From assembly GCA_016708725.1 (NCBI GenBank), contig JADJFE010000040.1, forward strand, positions 62,001 through 126,000: a DNA stretch of 64,000 nt, read 5' to 3'. Positions 43,616 through 52,900 of the stretch are shown here, in pieces. Under the pieces are notes generated by a model. The model searched no databases. It saw only the letters and a list, made by a program, of their open reading frames with translations, and was not told the origin of the DNA. Both the position numbers and the translations under genes were made by a program. How positions within the stretch are numbered: the first letter of the stretch is position 1; every line of letters begins with the position of its first letter. The stretch comes from Candidatus Aalborgicola bjergmarkensis. GTDB lineage: Bacteria; Pseudomonadota; Gammaproteobacteria; Burkholderiales; Burkholderiaceae_C.

Positions 43616-43640
43616 GCGGTCTTGTGGTTTCACAGACCGC
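43616..43640 (+). terminator. strong hairpin between tig and clpP
   Basis: GCGGTCT-T-GTG-GTTT-CAC-AGACCGC forms a stem of ten pairs with one bulge, 18 bases after the tig stop. There is no T-run, so it may act as an attenuator, an RNA-processing site or a Rho-dependent stop rather than a classic terminator. Confidence 0.4.
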
Positions 43641-43690
43641 CCCCAGATAAACACAGCATCAATACAGTCACCCCCTTCTTTGGAGACGTT

Positions 43691-44320
43691 ATGAACGTGA
43701 AATATGGAGTTGCAGGCACCATGGAGACCCAGGCTCTGGGCATGATCCCCATGGTCATCGAACAATCGGGCCGGGGCGAGCGCTCGTATGACATTTACTC
43801 CCGCTTGCTCAAGGAACGTGTCATCTTCCTGGTCGGCCCGGTTAACGACCAGACTGCCAATCTGGTGGTGGCCCAGCTTTTGTTTCTGGAGAGTGAAAAT
43901 CCGGACAAGGATATTTCGTTTTACATCAACTCGCCTGGCGGATCAGTTAGCGCCGGGATGGCGATTTATGACACCATGAACTTTATCAAGCCGGATGTAT
44001 CAACACTGTGCACCGGCATGGCGGCCAGCATGGGTGCATTCTTGCTGGCGTCCGGTGCCAAGGGCAAGCGGTTTTCCCTGCCCAATTCAAAAGTCATGAT
44101 TCACCAGCCTTCCGGTGGCAGCCAGGGGCAGGCGACCGAGATTGAAATCCAGGCGCGCGAAATCCTGAAAACCCGCGAACAACTCAATAAAATCCTGGCA
44201 GAGCGTACCGGTCAGCCCCTGGAGCGCATTGAGCGTGACACCGAACGCGACTACTACATGACGGCAGAAGAGTGCAAGGAATACGGGCTGATTGACAAGG
44301 TGATCTCCAAACGCGCCTGA
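43691..44320 (+). CDS. clpP: ATP-dependent Clp protease proteolytic subunit
   Basis: 209 residues from ATG 43691 with GGAGA about 5 bases upstream. Serine protease of the Clp complex. The triad is Ser113 (GMAASMGAF), His138 (VMIHQPSGG) and Asp187 (ERDTERDYYM), each offset two from E. coli ClpP. It forms a tetradecamer with ClpX, encoded 59 bases downstream. No frameshift or truncation. Confidence 0.98.
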   Translation: MNVKYGVAGTMETQALGMIPMVIEQSGRGERSYDIYSRLLKERVIFLVGPVNDQTANLVVAQLLFLESENPDKDISFYINSPGGSVSAGMAIYDTMNFIKPDVSTLCTGMAASMGAFLLASGAKGKRFSLPNSKVMIHQPSGGSQGQATEIEIQAREILKTREQLNKILAERTGQPLERIERDTERDYYMTAEECKEYGLIDKVISKRA

Positions 44321-44379
44321 GTACAACTATCATGTTACTTCGGTATCATCCTATTTTTTCCTGAAAAGGCGACTGTTAC

Positions 44380-45645
44380 ATGGCTGAGAAAAAAGGTTCT
44401 TCCAGCGAAAAGACTTTGTATTGTTCCTTCTGTGGCAAAAGCCAGCACGAGGTCAAGAAGCTGATCGCTGGTCCCTCCGTATTCGTATGCGATGAGTGTA
44501 TCGAGCTCTGCAATGAAATCATCCGCGACGAATTGCCAGCCACATCTGAAGGCAAGGGTAGCAGGGGCGAACTGCCAACCCCGGCGGAGATCAAGACGAA
44601 TCTGGACAATTACGTCATTGGTCAGGAGCTGCCCAAGCGCACGCTGGCCGTTGCGGTGTACAACCACTACAAGCGCTTGCGCCACAAGGAAAAATCCAAA
44701 AAAGACGATATCGAACTTACCAAGAGCAATATCTTGCTCATCGGTCCGACCGGCTCGGGCAAGACCTTATTGGCCCAGACCCTGGCGCGCATGCTCGACG
44801 TTCCCTTCGTGATGGCCGATGCCACCACCCTTACCGAAGCCGGTTATGTGGGTGAGGATGTGGAAAACATCATCCTCAAATTGCTGCAATGTTGCAATTA
44901 CGACGTTGAACGTGCACAGCGCGGGATTGTTTATATTGATGAGATCGACAAGATTTCGCGCAAATCCGACAACCCGTCCATCACCCGTGACGTTTCCGGG
45001 GAAGGCGTGCAGCAGGCCTTGCTCAAGCTGATCGAAGGCACCATGGCCAGCGTGCCGCCGCAGGGGGGGCGCAAACACCCCAATCAGGATTTCGTGCAGA
45101 TTGATACCACCGACATCCTGTTTATCTGTGGTGGTGCGTTCGCGGGGCTGGAAAAAGTGGTCGAGAACCGCACACAGGCTTCGGGCATCGGCTTTGGCGC
45201 CACGGTGATGAGCAAGCAGCAACGCAGCCTGACGGATGTGTTCAAGGAAGTGGAACCCGAGGATTTGATCAAATTTGGTCTTATCCCTGAGTTGGTGGGG
45301 CGCATGCCGGTGATAACCGCATTGGCGGAACTCACCGAAGACGCCCTGGTGCAAATCCTGACGGAACCCAAGAACGCCTTGGTGAAGCAGTACACCAAGT
45401 TGCTGGCGATGGAAGGTGCGGATCTGGAAATTCGCCCCTCTGCGTTGCGGGCTATTGCCAGAAAAGCCCTGGCACGCAAAACCGGAGCCCGTGGACTGCG
45501 CTCCATTCTGGAGCAGTCACTGATCAACACCATGTACGATTTGCCCAATACCGACAATGTCGAAAAGGTGGTGCTGGACGAACATACCATTGACGATAAT
45601 AAACCACCATTGCTGGTGTATCGTGAACTGGTCAAGCAAGCGTAA
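44380..45645 (+). CDS. clpX: ATP-dependent Clp protease ATP-binding subunit ClpX
   Basis: 421 residues. The N-terminal zinc-binding domain has Cys15, 18, 37 and 40. The AAA+ module has Walker A GPTGSGKT (122-129), Walker B IVYIDEIDK, the pore-loop GYVGED (YVG), and the IGF loop (ASGIGFGAT) that docks to ClpP. It unfolds substrates for ClpP. Spacing to lon is 21 bases, so the two are probably co-transcribed. Confidence 0.98.
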   Translation: MAEKKGSSSEKTLYCSFCGKSQHEVKKLIAGPSVFVCDECIELCNEIIRDELPATSEGKGSRGELPTPAEIKTNLDNYVIGQELPKRTLAVAVYNHYKRLRHKEKSKKDDIELTKSNILLIGPTGSGKTLLAQTLARMLDVPFVMADATTLTEAGYVGEDVENIILKLLQCCNYDVERAQRGIVYIDEIDKISRKSDNPSITRDVSGEGVQQALLKLIEGTMASVPPQGGRKHPNQDFVQIDTTDILFICGGAFAGLEKVVENRTQASGIGFGATVMSKQQRSLTDVFKEVEPEDLIKFGLIPELVGRMPVITALAELTEDALVQILTEPKNALVKQYTKLLAMEGADLEIRPSALRAIARKALARKTGARGLRSILEQSLINTMYDLPNTDNVEKVVLDEHTIDDNKPPLLVYRELVKQA

Positions 45646-45666
45646 TGTACTAGAGGGCTTTTTCCC

Positions 45667-48114
45667 ATGTCTGCTCATATTTCACTGCCTGCAACCCCGA
45701 TTGAACTACCCCTGTTGCCATTGCGGGATGTTGTGGTGTTTCCGCATATGGTGATCCCCTTGTTTGTGGGACGCCCCAAAAGCATCAGGGCGCTGGAAAC
45801 GGCCATGGAAACGGACCGGCGCATCATGCTGGTGGCCCAGAAAACCGCTGCCAAGGATGACCCCCTGGTGTCGGACATGTTTGACGTTGGCTGCATCGCT
45901 TCCATCCTGCAAATGTTGAAACTGCCCGACGGTACGGTCAAGGTACTGGTTGAAGGCCACCAACGCGCCAACGTCAATCGGATTCAGGAAGGCGAGACGC
46001 ACTTCAGCGCCACGGTAACGCCGCTGGATGTGCTGGCAGAGGACACCTCCAAGGGACGCGGCAAGTCCAGTGAAGTCGAGGCCTTGCGGCGTGCGGTCAT
46101 GCAGCAGTTTGACCAATACGTCAAACTCAACAAGAAAATTCCGCCAGAAATTCTGTCGTCCATTTCGAGCATCGAAGATCCCAGCCGTCTGGCAGACACC
46201 ATTGCAGCGCACTTGCCGCTCAAACTTGACCACAAGCAGGCGGTATTGAGTCTGCCCAGCGTCAAGGATCGGCTGGATAACCTCTTTGAGCAGATTGAGC
46301 GGGAAGTCGATATTCTGAATGTAGACAAGAAGATTCGTGGCCGTGTCAAGCGGCAGATGGAAAAGAACCAGCGCGACTTCTATTTGAATGAGCAGGTCAA
46401 GGCGATTCAAAAAGAGTTGGGTGATGGAGAGGATGGCGCCGACATTGAGGAGATCGAGAAAAAGATCAAGGCGGCAAAAATGCCCAAGGATGCCTTGAAA
46501 AAGGTCGAAGGCGAGTTGAAGAAACTCAAACTCATGTCCCCCATGTCAGCCGAAGCCACTGTGGTACGCAACTACATTGACGTGCTGGTCAATCTGCCGT
46601 GGGCTGCCAAAACCAAGATTCTGCACAACCTGACCCACGCTGAAACGGTGCTCAATGAAGACCACTATGGCCTGGAAAAGGTCAAGGACCGTATTCTTGA
46701 GTATCTTGCGGTTCAGCAGCGCGTGGATAAATTGAAGGCCCCCATCCTGTGTCTGGTCGGCCCCCCCGGTGTGGGAAAGACATCGCTAGGCCAGTCGATT
46801 GCCAAGGCCACCGGACGCAAATACGTGCGCATGGCCCTGGGGGGCATGCGCGATGAAGCCGAAATTCGTGGCCATCGCCGCACCTATATTGGCGCCATGC
46901 CCGGCAAGGTGCTGCAAAGCCTGACCAAGGTCGGAACGCGCAACCCCTTGTTTTTACTGGATGAAATTGACAAGCTGGGGACTGACTTCCGTGGCGACCC
47001 CAGCAGCGCCTTGCTGGAGGTGCTCGATCCGGAACAAAACCACAAGTTCGGCGACCACTACGTGGAAGTGGACTACGACCTGAGCGGCGTGATGTTTGTG
47101 GCGACGTCGAATTCGATGAATATCCCGCCCGCACTGCTGGACCGAATGGAAGTCATCCGTCTGTCTGGATACACAGAGGACGAGAAAACCAATATTGCCC
47201 TGCGCTACCTCCTGCCCAAGCAGATGACCAACAACGGCGTCAAGGACAGTGAGCTATGCATCGAGGAGTCTGCGGTACGCGACATCGTGCGCTACTACAC
47301 ACGCGAAGCCGGTGTGCGCTCGCTGGAGCGCGAACTCTCCCGAATTTGCCGCAAGGTTGTCAAGGGCTTGCTGCTCAAGAAACTGGAACCCAAAGTCACC
47401 GTGGACTCCGACAACCTGCATGAATATCTGGGCGTTCGCAAGTTCACCTACGGGCGTGCGGAGCAACTAAACCAGGTGGGCCAGGTCGTTGGCTTGGCCT
47501 GGACCGAGGTCGGCGGCGATTTGTTGACCATTGAAGTGGCCTTGACACCTGGCAAGGGGGTGATTACCCGTACCGGCTCCCTGGGGGATGTGATGAAAGA
47601 ATCGGTCGAGGCTGCCCGCACCGTAGTGCGCAGCCGTGCGCGCCGCCTAGGCATCAAGGATGAAACCTTCGAAAAGAAGGACATTCATATCCACGTGCCG
47701 GATGGCGCGACTCCAAAAGACGGCCCCAGCGCAGGCATTGCCATGACCACCGCCTTTGTATCCGCCTTTACGGGTATACCGGTGCGCAGCGACGTAGCCA
47801 TGACCGGGGAAATTACCCTGCGGGGAGAAGTCACGGAAATTGGCGGCTTGAAAGAAAAGCTGTTGGCTGCCCTGCGCGGCGGTATCAAAACCGTGTTGAT
47901 TCCAGAAACCAACGCCAAGGATTTGCAAGAGATTCCGGAAAATGTCAAAAACGGCCTGGAGATTATTCCTGTGCGCTGGATTGACAAGGTTCTGGAGTTG
48001 GCGCTGGAATCCAAACCCATCCCCTTGCCTGATGAGGAATTACCCCCAGCCAACGTCGTGGGCGCTTCTGTTGCAGTCGCGGTTGCAGATTTGCAAGCCC
48101 CTGTCAAACATTGA
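45667..48114 (+). CDS. lon: ATP-dependent protease Lon (LonA)
   Basis: 815 residues. The N-terminal LON substrate-binding domain starts at LPLLPLRDVVVFPHMVIPLFV. The AAA+ domain has Walker A GPPGVGKTS and Walker B FLLDEIDK. The protease domain has the catalytic dyad Ser688 (PKDGPSAGI) and Lys731, separated by 43 residues as in E. coli. It degrades misfolded and regulatory proteins. The C-terminal tail is Ala/Val-rich and variable. Confidence 0.98.
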   Translation: MSAHISLPATPIELPLLPLRDVVVFPHMVIPLFVGRPKSIRALETAMETDRRIMLVAQKTAAKDDPLVSDMFDVGCIASILQMLKLPDGTVKVLVEGHQRANVNRIQEGETHFSATVTPLDVLAEDTSKGRGKSSEVEALRRAVMQQFDQYVKLNKKIPPEILSSISSIEDPSRLADTIAAHLPLKLDHKQAVLSLPSVKDRLDNLFEQIEREVDILNVDKKIRGRVKRQMEKNQRDFYLNEQVKAIQKELGDGEDGADIEEIEKKIKAAKMPKDALKKVEGELKKLKLMSPMSAEATVVRNYIDVLVNLPWAAKTKILHNLTHAETVLNEDHYGLEKVKDRILEYLAVQQRVDKLKAPILCLVGPPGVGKTSLGQSIAKATGRKYVRMALGGMRDEAEIRGHRRTYIGAMPGKVLQSLTKVGTRNPLFLLDEIDKLGTDFRGDPSSALLEVLDPEQNHKFGDHYVEVDYDLSGVMFVATSNSMNIPPALLDRMEVIRLSGYTEDEKTNIALRYLLPKQMTNNGVKDSELCIEESAVRDIVRYYTREAGVRSLERELSRICRKVVKGLLLKKLEPKVTVDSDNLHEYLGVRKFTYGRAEQLNQVGQVVGLAWTEVGGDLLTIEVALTPGKGVITRTGSLGDVMKESVEAARTVVRSRARRLGIKDETFEKKDIHIHVPDGATPKDGPSAGIAMTTAFVSAFTGIPVRSDVAMTGEITLRGEVTEIGGLKEKLLAALRGGIKTVLIPETNAKDLQEIPENVKNGLEIIPVRWIDKVLELALESKPIPLPDEELPPANVVGASVAVAVADLQAPVKH

Positions 48115-48175
48115 ACGCAGCGTGTTATCACGAGCGGAGCGATGTTGAATGCGCTCTATGAATGCGCTCTACTTT

Positions 48176-48221
48176 TGGTAGCTTTTCCCGCTTATCGCAT
48201 AAGGCTTACAGCCTGATTTAG
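48176..48221 (+). repeat. dispersed palindromic repeat, copy 9
   Basis: TTGGTAGCTTTTCCCGCTTA then CGCATAAGGCTTACAGCCTGATTT, in the gap between lon and the RTX-like gene. No other feature is seen in that gap. Confidence 0.7.
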
Positions 48222-48257
48222 TCATATTTTAAAACCGATTCAACATAGGATAAACAC

Positions 48258-49148
48258 GTGGCGACTGTTACTGGTACTTCAAACAACGATACGCTCTTGG
48301 GAAGCGCAGACTTCGATTCGTTCACCGGACTGGACGGCAACGACTCCGTGGACGCCGGCGGCGGAAACGATACGCTGAGCGGGGGATTGGGCAACGATGC
48401 CTTGAACGGCAGCGGGGGTTTTGATACGGCGATTTTTGGCTCCGGCACCAGCGGTGTCACCGTCAACTTGGCAACGGGAACGGCCAGTGGTGGCGACGGA
48501 AATGACACCCTGGTCAGCATCGAGAACATTACCGGTTCGGCTTACGACGATTCCCTGACTGGTGATGACGCTGTCAATACCCTCAACGGGGGCAAGGGCG
48601 GCAACGACACTCTCGTGGGTGGTGCGGGTATTGACACCGCTGTATACGACGGTGAACGTTCAAACTACACGATCACCATTACCGCTGCAGGTGTCACCGT
48701 GACAACCGGGGGTGCGTCCGATACCCTCAGCGGCGTGGAGCGCCTCCAGTTTCAGGATAGATTGATTGATGTAGACATTGGCGACCATGTTTGGCAGACC
48801 TATCGCCTCTACCAGGCAGCATTCAACCGTGCACCAGACGGTGGTGGTCTGAAATACTGGGCGGGGCAGATGGAAAATGGCGTAAATCTTTACGAGATTG
48901 CCAGTCAATTCATTAACAGCGCTGAATTTCAATCCTTGTATGGCAATAATCCGACAAACCAGCAGTTTGTCGCCAATCTGTATAACAACGTGTTGCACCG
49001 TGCACCCGATCAAGGAGGTATTGACTACTGGGTCGGTCAGCTCGATAACCACGCGCGTACCCAGGCCGAGGTTCTGGCCAGTTTTGCAGAATCGTCAGAA
49101 AACCAGGTTGCTGTCATTGGGTCAGTTCAAGGTGGCATTGATTTGTGA
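48258..49148 (+). CDS. RTX-type calcium-binding protein with DUF4214 domain
   Basis: 296 residues from a GTG with AGGA seven bases upstream. The N-terminal third has glycine/aspartate nonapeptides (GLDGNDSVDAGGGNDTLSGG, then GLGNDALNG), the calcium-binding beta-roll of hemolysin-type proteins. There is no Sec signal, so type I secretion is expected. Residues about 175-285 carry two DUF4214 repeats (YRLYQAAFNRAPDGGGLKYW and LYNNVLHRAPDQGGIDYW), common in large secreted RTX, S-layer or glycan-related proteins. No T1SS genes lie in the window. The last four bases overlap the downstream gene (GTGA). Confidence 0.85.
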   Translation: MATVTGTSNNDTLLGSADFDSFTGLDGNDSVDAGGGNDTLSGGLGNDALNGSGGFDTAIFGSGTSGVTVNLATGTASGGDGNDTLVSIENITGSAYDDSLTGDDAVNTLNGGKGGNDTLVGGAGIDTAVYDGERSNYTITITAAGVTVTTGGASDTLSGVERLQFQDRLIDVDIGDHVWQTYRLYQAAFNRAPDGGGLKYWAGQMENGVNLYEIASQFINSAEFQSLYGNNPTNQQFVANLYNNVLHRAPDQGGIDYWVGQLDNHARTQAEVLASFAESSENQVAVIGSVQGGIDL

Positions 49149-49942
49149 GCCTGATGGCGGCAGAGCAGACGCCACATCCATCTGAAGAGCTAAGCTGCGC
49201 CGATCTGATACAGACTGCGGCGCAGTGCGAATCCCAAGGGGACTATGCCCACGCCCATGTTTTGCTGCAACAATGCGAGCGCTTGTTGCTTGTTCAAGGC
49301 CAGGGTGAACGGGATCTGGTTCGGGTGCGCTCGGGCCTGTGGCGTCTGGCACCCCTTTGGTGGAGCAATCTGCAACACGGGGACATGGTGTTGCGGCGTT
49401 GCCGTGCGGACGATGCCGACTTCTTTCGCCACTGCTTCAACGACCGTTTGTTCGCCGACCAATTTAACCGGCAGCAACCATGGCGCGGTGATCTGGCCAA
49501 GGCGCTCCATGATTCAGGCAAATTGCCACCCTTACAAACCGGCTTGTTGATGTGGGTGGTGGAATCCCTCAGGCACGGACCGGTCGGATTGGCCAGTCTG
49601 AGCAGCATGGACGCAAAGAACATGCGCACGGAGCTGTCCGTTGGATTTCCGGGAGGAACTCTGCCCATGCAAGCGCTGAAAACCACGCTGATGATGTTGC
49701 ATTTTGCGCTGGTGCTGATGCCGTTCAACAAGGTGTACAGCTATATTTACGAAGACAACCCGCACGCCCTGAAAAATATCCTGCATCTGGGTTTTACCCA
49801 TGAAGGCCGCATCCGTGAGCATTTCCACATACCTGGGCACGGTTTTGTCAGCGTTGATCTGCTGGGATTAACCCGCTCCCAACTTCATAGCGATGCCCAC
49901 TTGAAGACCCTGGCAAAGCGCGTGATTGGCCAACAGTGGTAG
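49145..49942 (+). CDS. GNAT-like acetyltransferase-fold protein, coupled to the RTX gene
   Basis: 265 residues from a GTG overlapping the RTX/DUF4214 stop. The N-terminal 75 residues look like a short helical (TPR-like) segment (CESQGDYAHAHVLLQQCERL). From VLRRCRADDADFFRHCFND the sequence follows a GNAT fold, ending with NPHALKNILHLGFTHEGRIR, the acetyl-CoA end of the domain, then a FHIPGHGFVSVDLLGLTR strand. The substrate is unknown. Coupling suggests that it acts on the secreted RTX protein or its glycan before export, comparable in logic to HlyC, but that is speculation. Confidence 0.7.
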   Translation: MSLMAAEQTPHPSEELSCADLIQTAAQCESQGDYAHAHVLLQQCERLLLVQGQGERDLVRVRSGLWRLAPLWWSNLQHGDMVLRRCRADDADFFRHCFNDRLFADQFNRQQPWRGDLAKALHDSGKLPPLQTGLLMWVVESLRHGPVGLASLSSMDAKNMRTELSVGFPGGTLPMQALKTTLMMLHFALVLMPFNKVYSYIYEDNPHALKNILHLGFTHEGRIREHFHIPGHGFVSVDLLGLTRSQLHSDAHLKTLAKRVIGQQW

Positions 49943-49962
49943 GGCAGTAGGGCAGGTAATTT

Positions 49963-52900
49963 TCACCCCAACTGCGCCCAGGCCTTTTCCAGCCGCTTCA
50001 CACTGACCGGCTGGGGCGTGCGCAACTCCTGTGCAAAAAAGCTCACGCGCAGTTCTTCGAGCAGCCAGCGGAATTCCTCCATGCGCGCATCCACCGCCCC
50101 CTTTCGCTCAGCCACCAGACGCCAGTAGCGTTGCTCCAGCGGACGCAGTTCGCTCAAACGCGCCGCATCACGCGCTGGATCAACGCGGTATTTATCCAGC
50201 CGCAAGGTGATGGCCTGCAAGTAACGCGGCACATGCTGCAAGCGTGTCCAGGATGCGGCCTGCACAAAGCGCTTGGAAACCAGCCGCTGCAACTGTTGGG
50301 TCGCGTCGGCCACGGCCTCCGGCGCATTCTTCGTGTCCTTGATCTTGCGCGCAGCGGCTGCATGTTCTTGCAGAATGACCCCGGCCAGCCGTGCGATTTC
50401 GCTGGCAATCAGGTTCAGGCGCGCGCGCCCCTCGTCGATACGCCGCTTGAATGCGGCTTCGTCGGTGGGCAGCGGATCGAGCAGGAACGCGCGCTCCAGC
50501 GCCAGCTCGATGATCTGCGCGCGCAGTTCCTCCTGCGTTCCGCCGCCACCACTACCAGCCCCATCGGCTGTGCGGCCCACCTGCATATAGGCCACCGCCA
50601 TTTTTTGCAAGTCGGGAATGTTTTTCTCCAGGTGTTTGAGTGCGTCCTTGAGCTGCAGGGCGAACAGGCGGCGCAGACCCGTGCGGTGCCTGGTGGCTGC
50701 AGCTTCGGGTTCGTCAAACACTTCCACCACCACGGCATCCCCCATGTCAATCAGCGCTGGAAAGCCAACGATGGTCTGGTTGCCCTTGCGCATCTCCAGC
50801 AGTTCGGGCAGCTCGCCAAAAGTCCAGGCCGTGTGGCGCTGAGAGGGTATCGGTGCTGGCGCATCTACTTCCTTTTTTATAGCTACTCCCGCTTGTTTCA
50901 CAGGAGCTTCAGCCTGTTTAGGCTTATTTTCTTGCGCTGTTTGCCCCAGCTTCAACTGGGCCAGCGCCTGAAACGCGCCGCGTGCCTGCTGGCCCCATTC
51001 GGCTTTCAAGGCGCCCAGACTGCGCCCCTGGCCGAGTTGGCGGCCATGCTCGTCGAGCACGCGCACGTTCATGAAAAAATGCGCGGGCAGCATATCAACC
51101 TTGATGTCGGCCTTGGCAATGTCGAGTCCGCTGGTCTCCCGCACCAGTTTCAGTACGGCGTCCAGCAGCGCCCCCTGGCCAAAGGACTCTGGCGCACTGA
51201 GTTGTTCGGCAAAGCGCGCGGCGGTCTGCGGCAAGGGCACCAGGCGCGAACGGGGCCGTTGGTGCAGGGTTTTCAGCAGCGCTTGAATCTTGTCCTTGAG
51301 CATGCCGGGAACCAGCCATTCGCAGCGCTCTTCGTTGACCTGGTTCAAGACAAACAGCGGCACGCTCACCGTCAGGCCATCACGCGCGTGGCCCGGCTCG
51401 TGCAGATAGCTGGTGATGCAGTCCACACCGCCCAGACGCACGGTGCGCGGAAAAGCCGCCGTTGTGATACCGGCAGCCTCGTGGCGCATCAGTTCCTCGC
51501 GCGTGAGCTTGAGCAGATCGGGCCGCTTCTTGACCTCCTCGCGGTACCAGCGCTCCAGACTATGGCCGCTGCATGCAAACTCCGGCAGTTGCTGGTCATA
51601 GAACGCGTAAATCAGCTCTTCATCGACCAACACGTCCTGGCGGCGTGCCTTGTGCTCCAGCTCTTCGACCAAGCGCAGCGTTTTCTGGTTAGCGGCCAGA
51701 AATGGCAGTTTGGTTTCCCATTCCCCCGCCACCAGTGCACTGCGGATGAAAATGTCGCGCGCGCCACTGGGGTCGATGCGCCCATAGTTGACGCGCCGCC
51801 CGCTGTACACCACCAGACCATAGAGCGTGGCCCGCTCCAGCGCCACGACCTCGGCGGCCTTTTTTTCCCAATGCGGATCGAGCAACTGTTTTTTGAGCAA
51901 ATGCCCGCCCACCTGCTCCAGCCACTGTGGTTCGATGGTGGCAATGCCCCGGCCAAACAGGCGCGTGGTTTCCACCAGCTCACAGGCAATGATCCAGCGC
52001 CCTGGTTTTTTGCGTAAGTGCGCCCCAGGGTGCGGAAAAAACTTGATCCCACGCGCGCCCAGGTAGTCCCCCTGCGCGCCGTCGGTTTCCAGTTTGCAGC
52101 CGATATTGCCCAATAACCCACAGAGCATGGACAGATGCAGCTGCTCGTAACTGGCCGGCGTGGTATTGAGCCGCCATTTATGTTCAGCCACCACGGTGTG
52201 CAACTGCGAATGGATGTCGCGCCACTCGCGCAGGCGGCGGATATTGATGAAATTCTGGCGTAGCAACTGCTCGTATTGCCGGTTGGAGAGTTTGTGGCTG
52301 CCCTCTCCGCCCCTGGCATCCACAATCCACGTCCAGAGCTTCAGATAACCGACAAACTCGCTTTTCTCGTCGTCAAACTTGGCATGTGCCTGATCAGCCT
52401 GCTGCTGCGCGTCCAATGGCCTATCGCGCACGTCCTGCACGCTCAAGGCCGAGGCAATCACCAGCACCTCGTCCAGCGCCCCACGGCTGCGCGCTTCCAG
52501 GATCATGCGGCCCACACGCGGGTCCAGCGGCAGCCGGGAGAGTTCCTGCCCGATGGTCGTCAAGGCGTTGTCCTCATCCACCGCACCGATTTCCTGCAGC
52601 AACTGGTAACCATCGGCAATCGCGCGACCACTGGGGCGCTCCAGAAACGCAAAATCCTCCACAGTGCCCAAGCGCAGCGCCTTCATGCGCAAAATCACAC
52701 CCGCCAGAGAGGAACGCAAGATTTCCGGGTCGGTAAAGCGCTCACGGCCCTCAAAGTCGGCTTGTTCGTAGAGGCGAATGCAGATGCCATTGGCCACGCG
52801 CCCGCAACGCCCACTGCGCTGGTTGGCCGCCGCCTGGCTGATGGGCTCAATGAGCAACTGCTCGACCTTGCTTCTATAACTGTAGCGCTTCACGCGCGCT

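Noticed and set aside
41924..43765. 613-codon open frame on the minus strand
   Set aside because: Antisense to tig and the start of clpP; no domain, and it runs through repeat B.
50131..52017. 628-codon open frame on the plus strand
   Set aside because: It lies wholly antisense to hrpA and shows no family motifs; long shadow frames are expected in GC-rich coding DNA.
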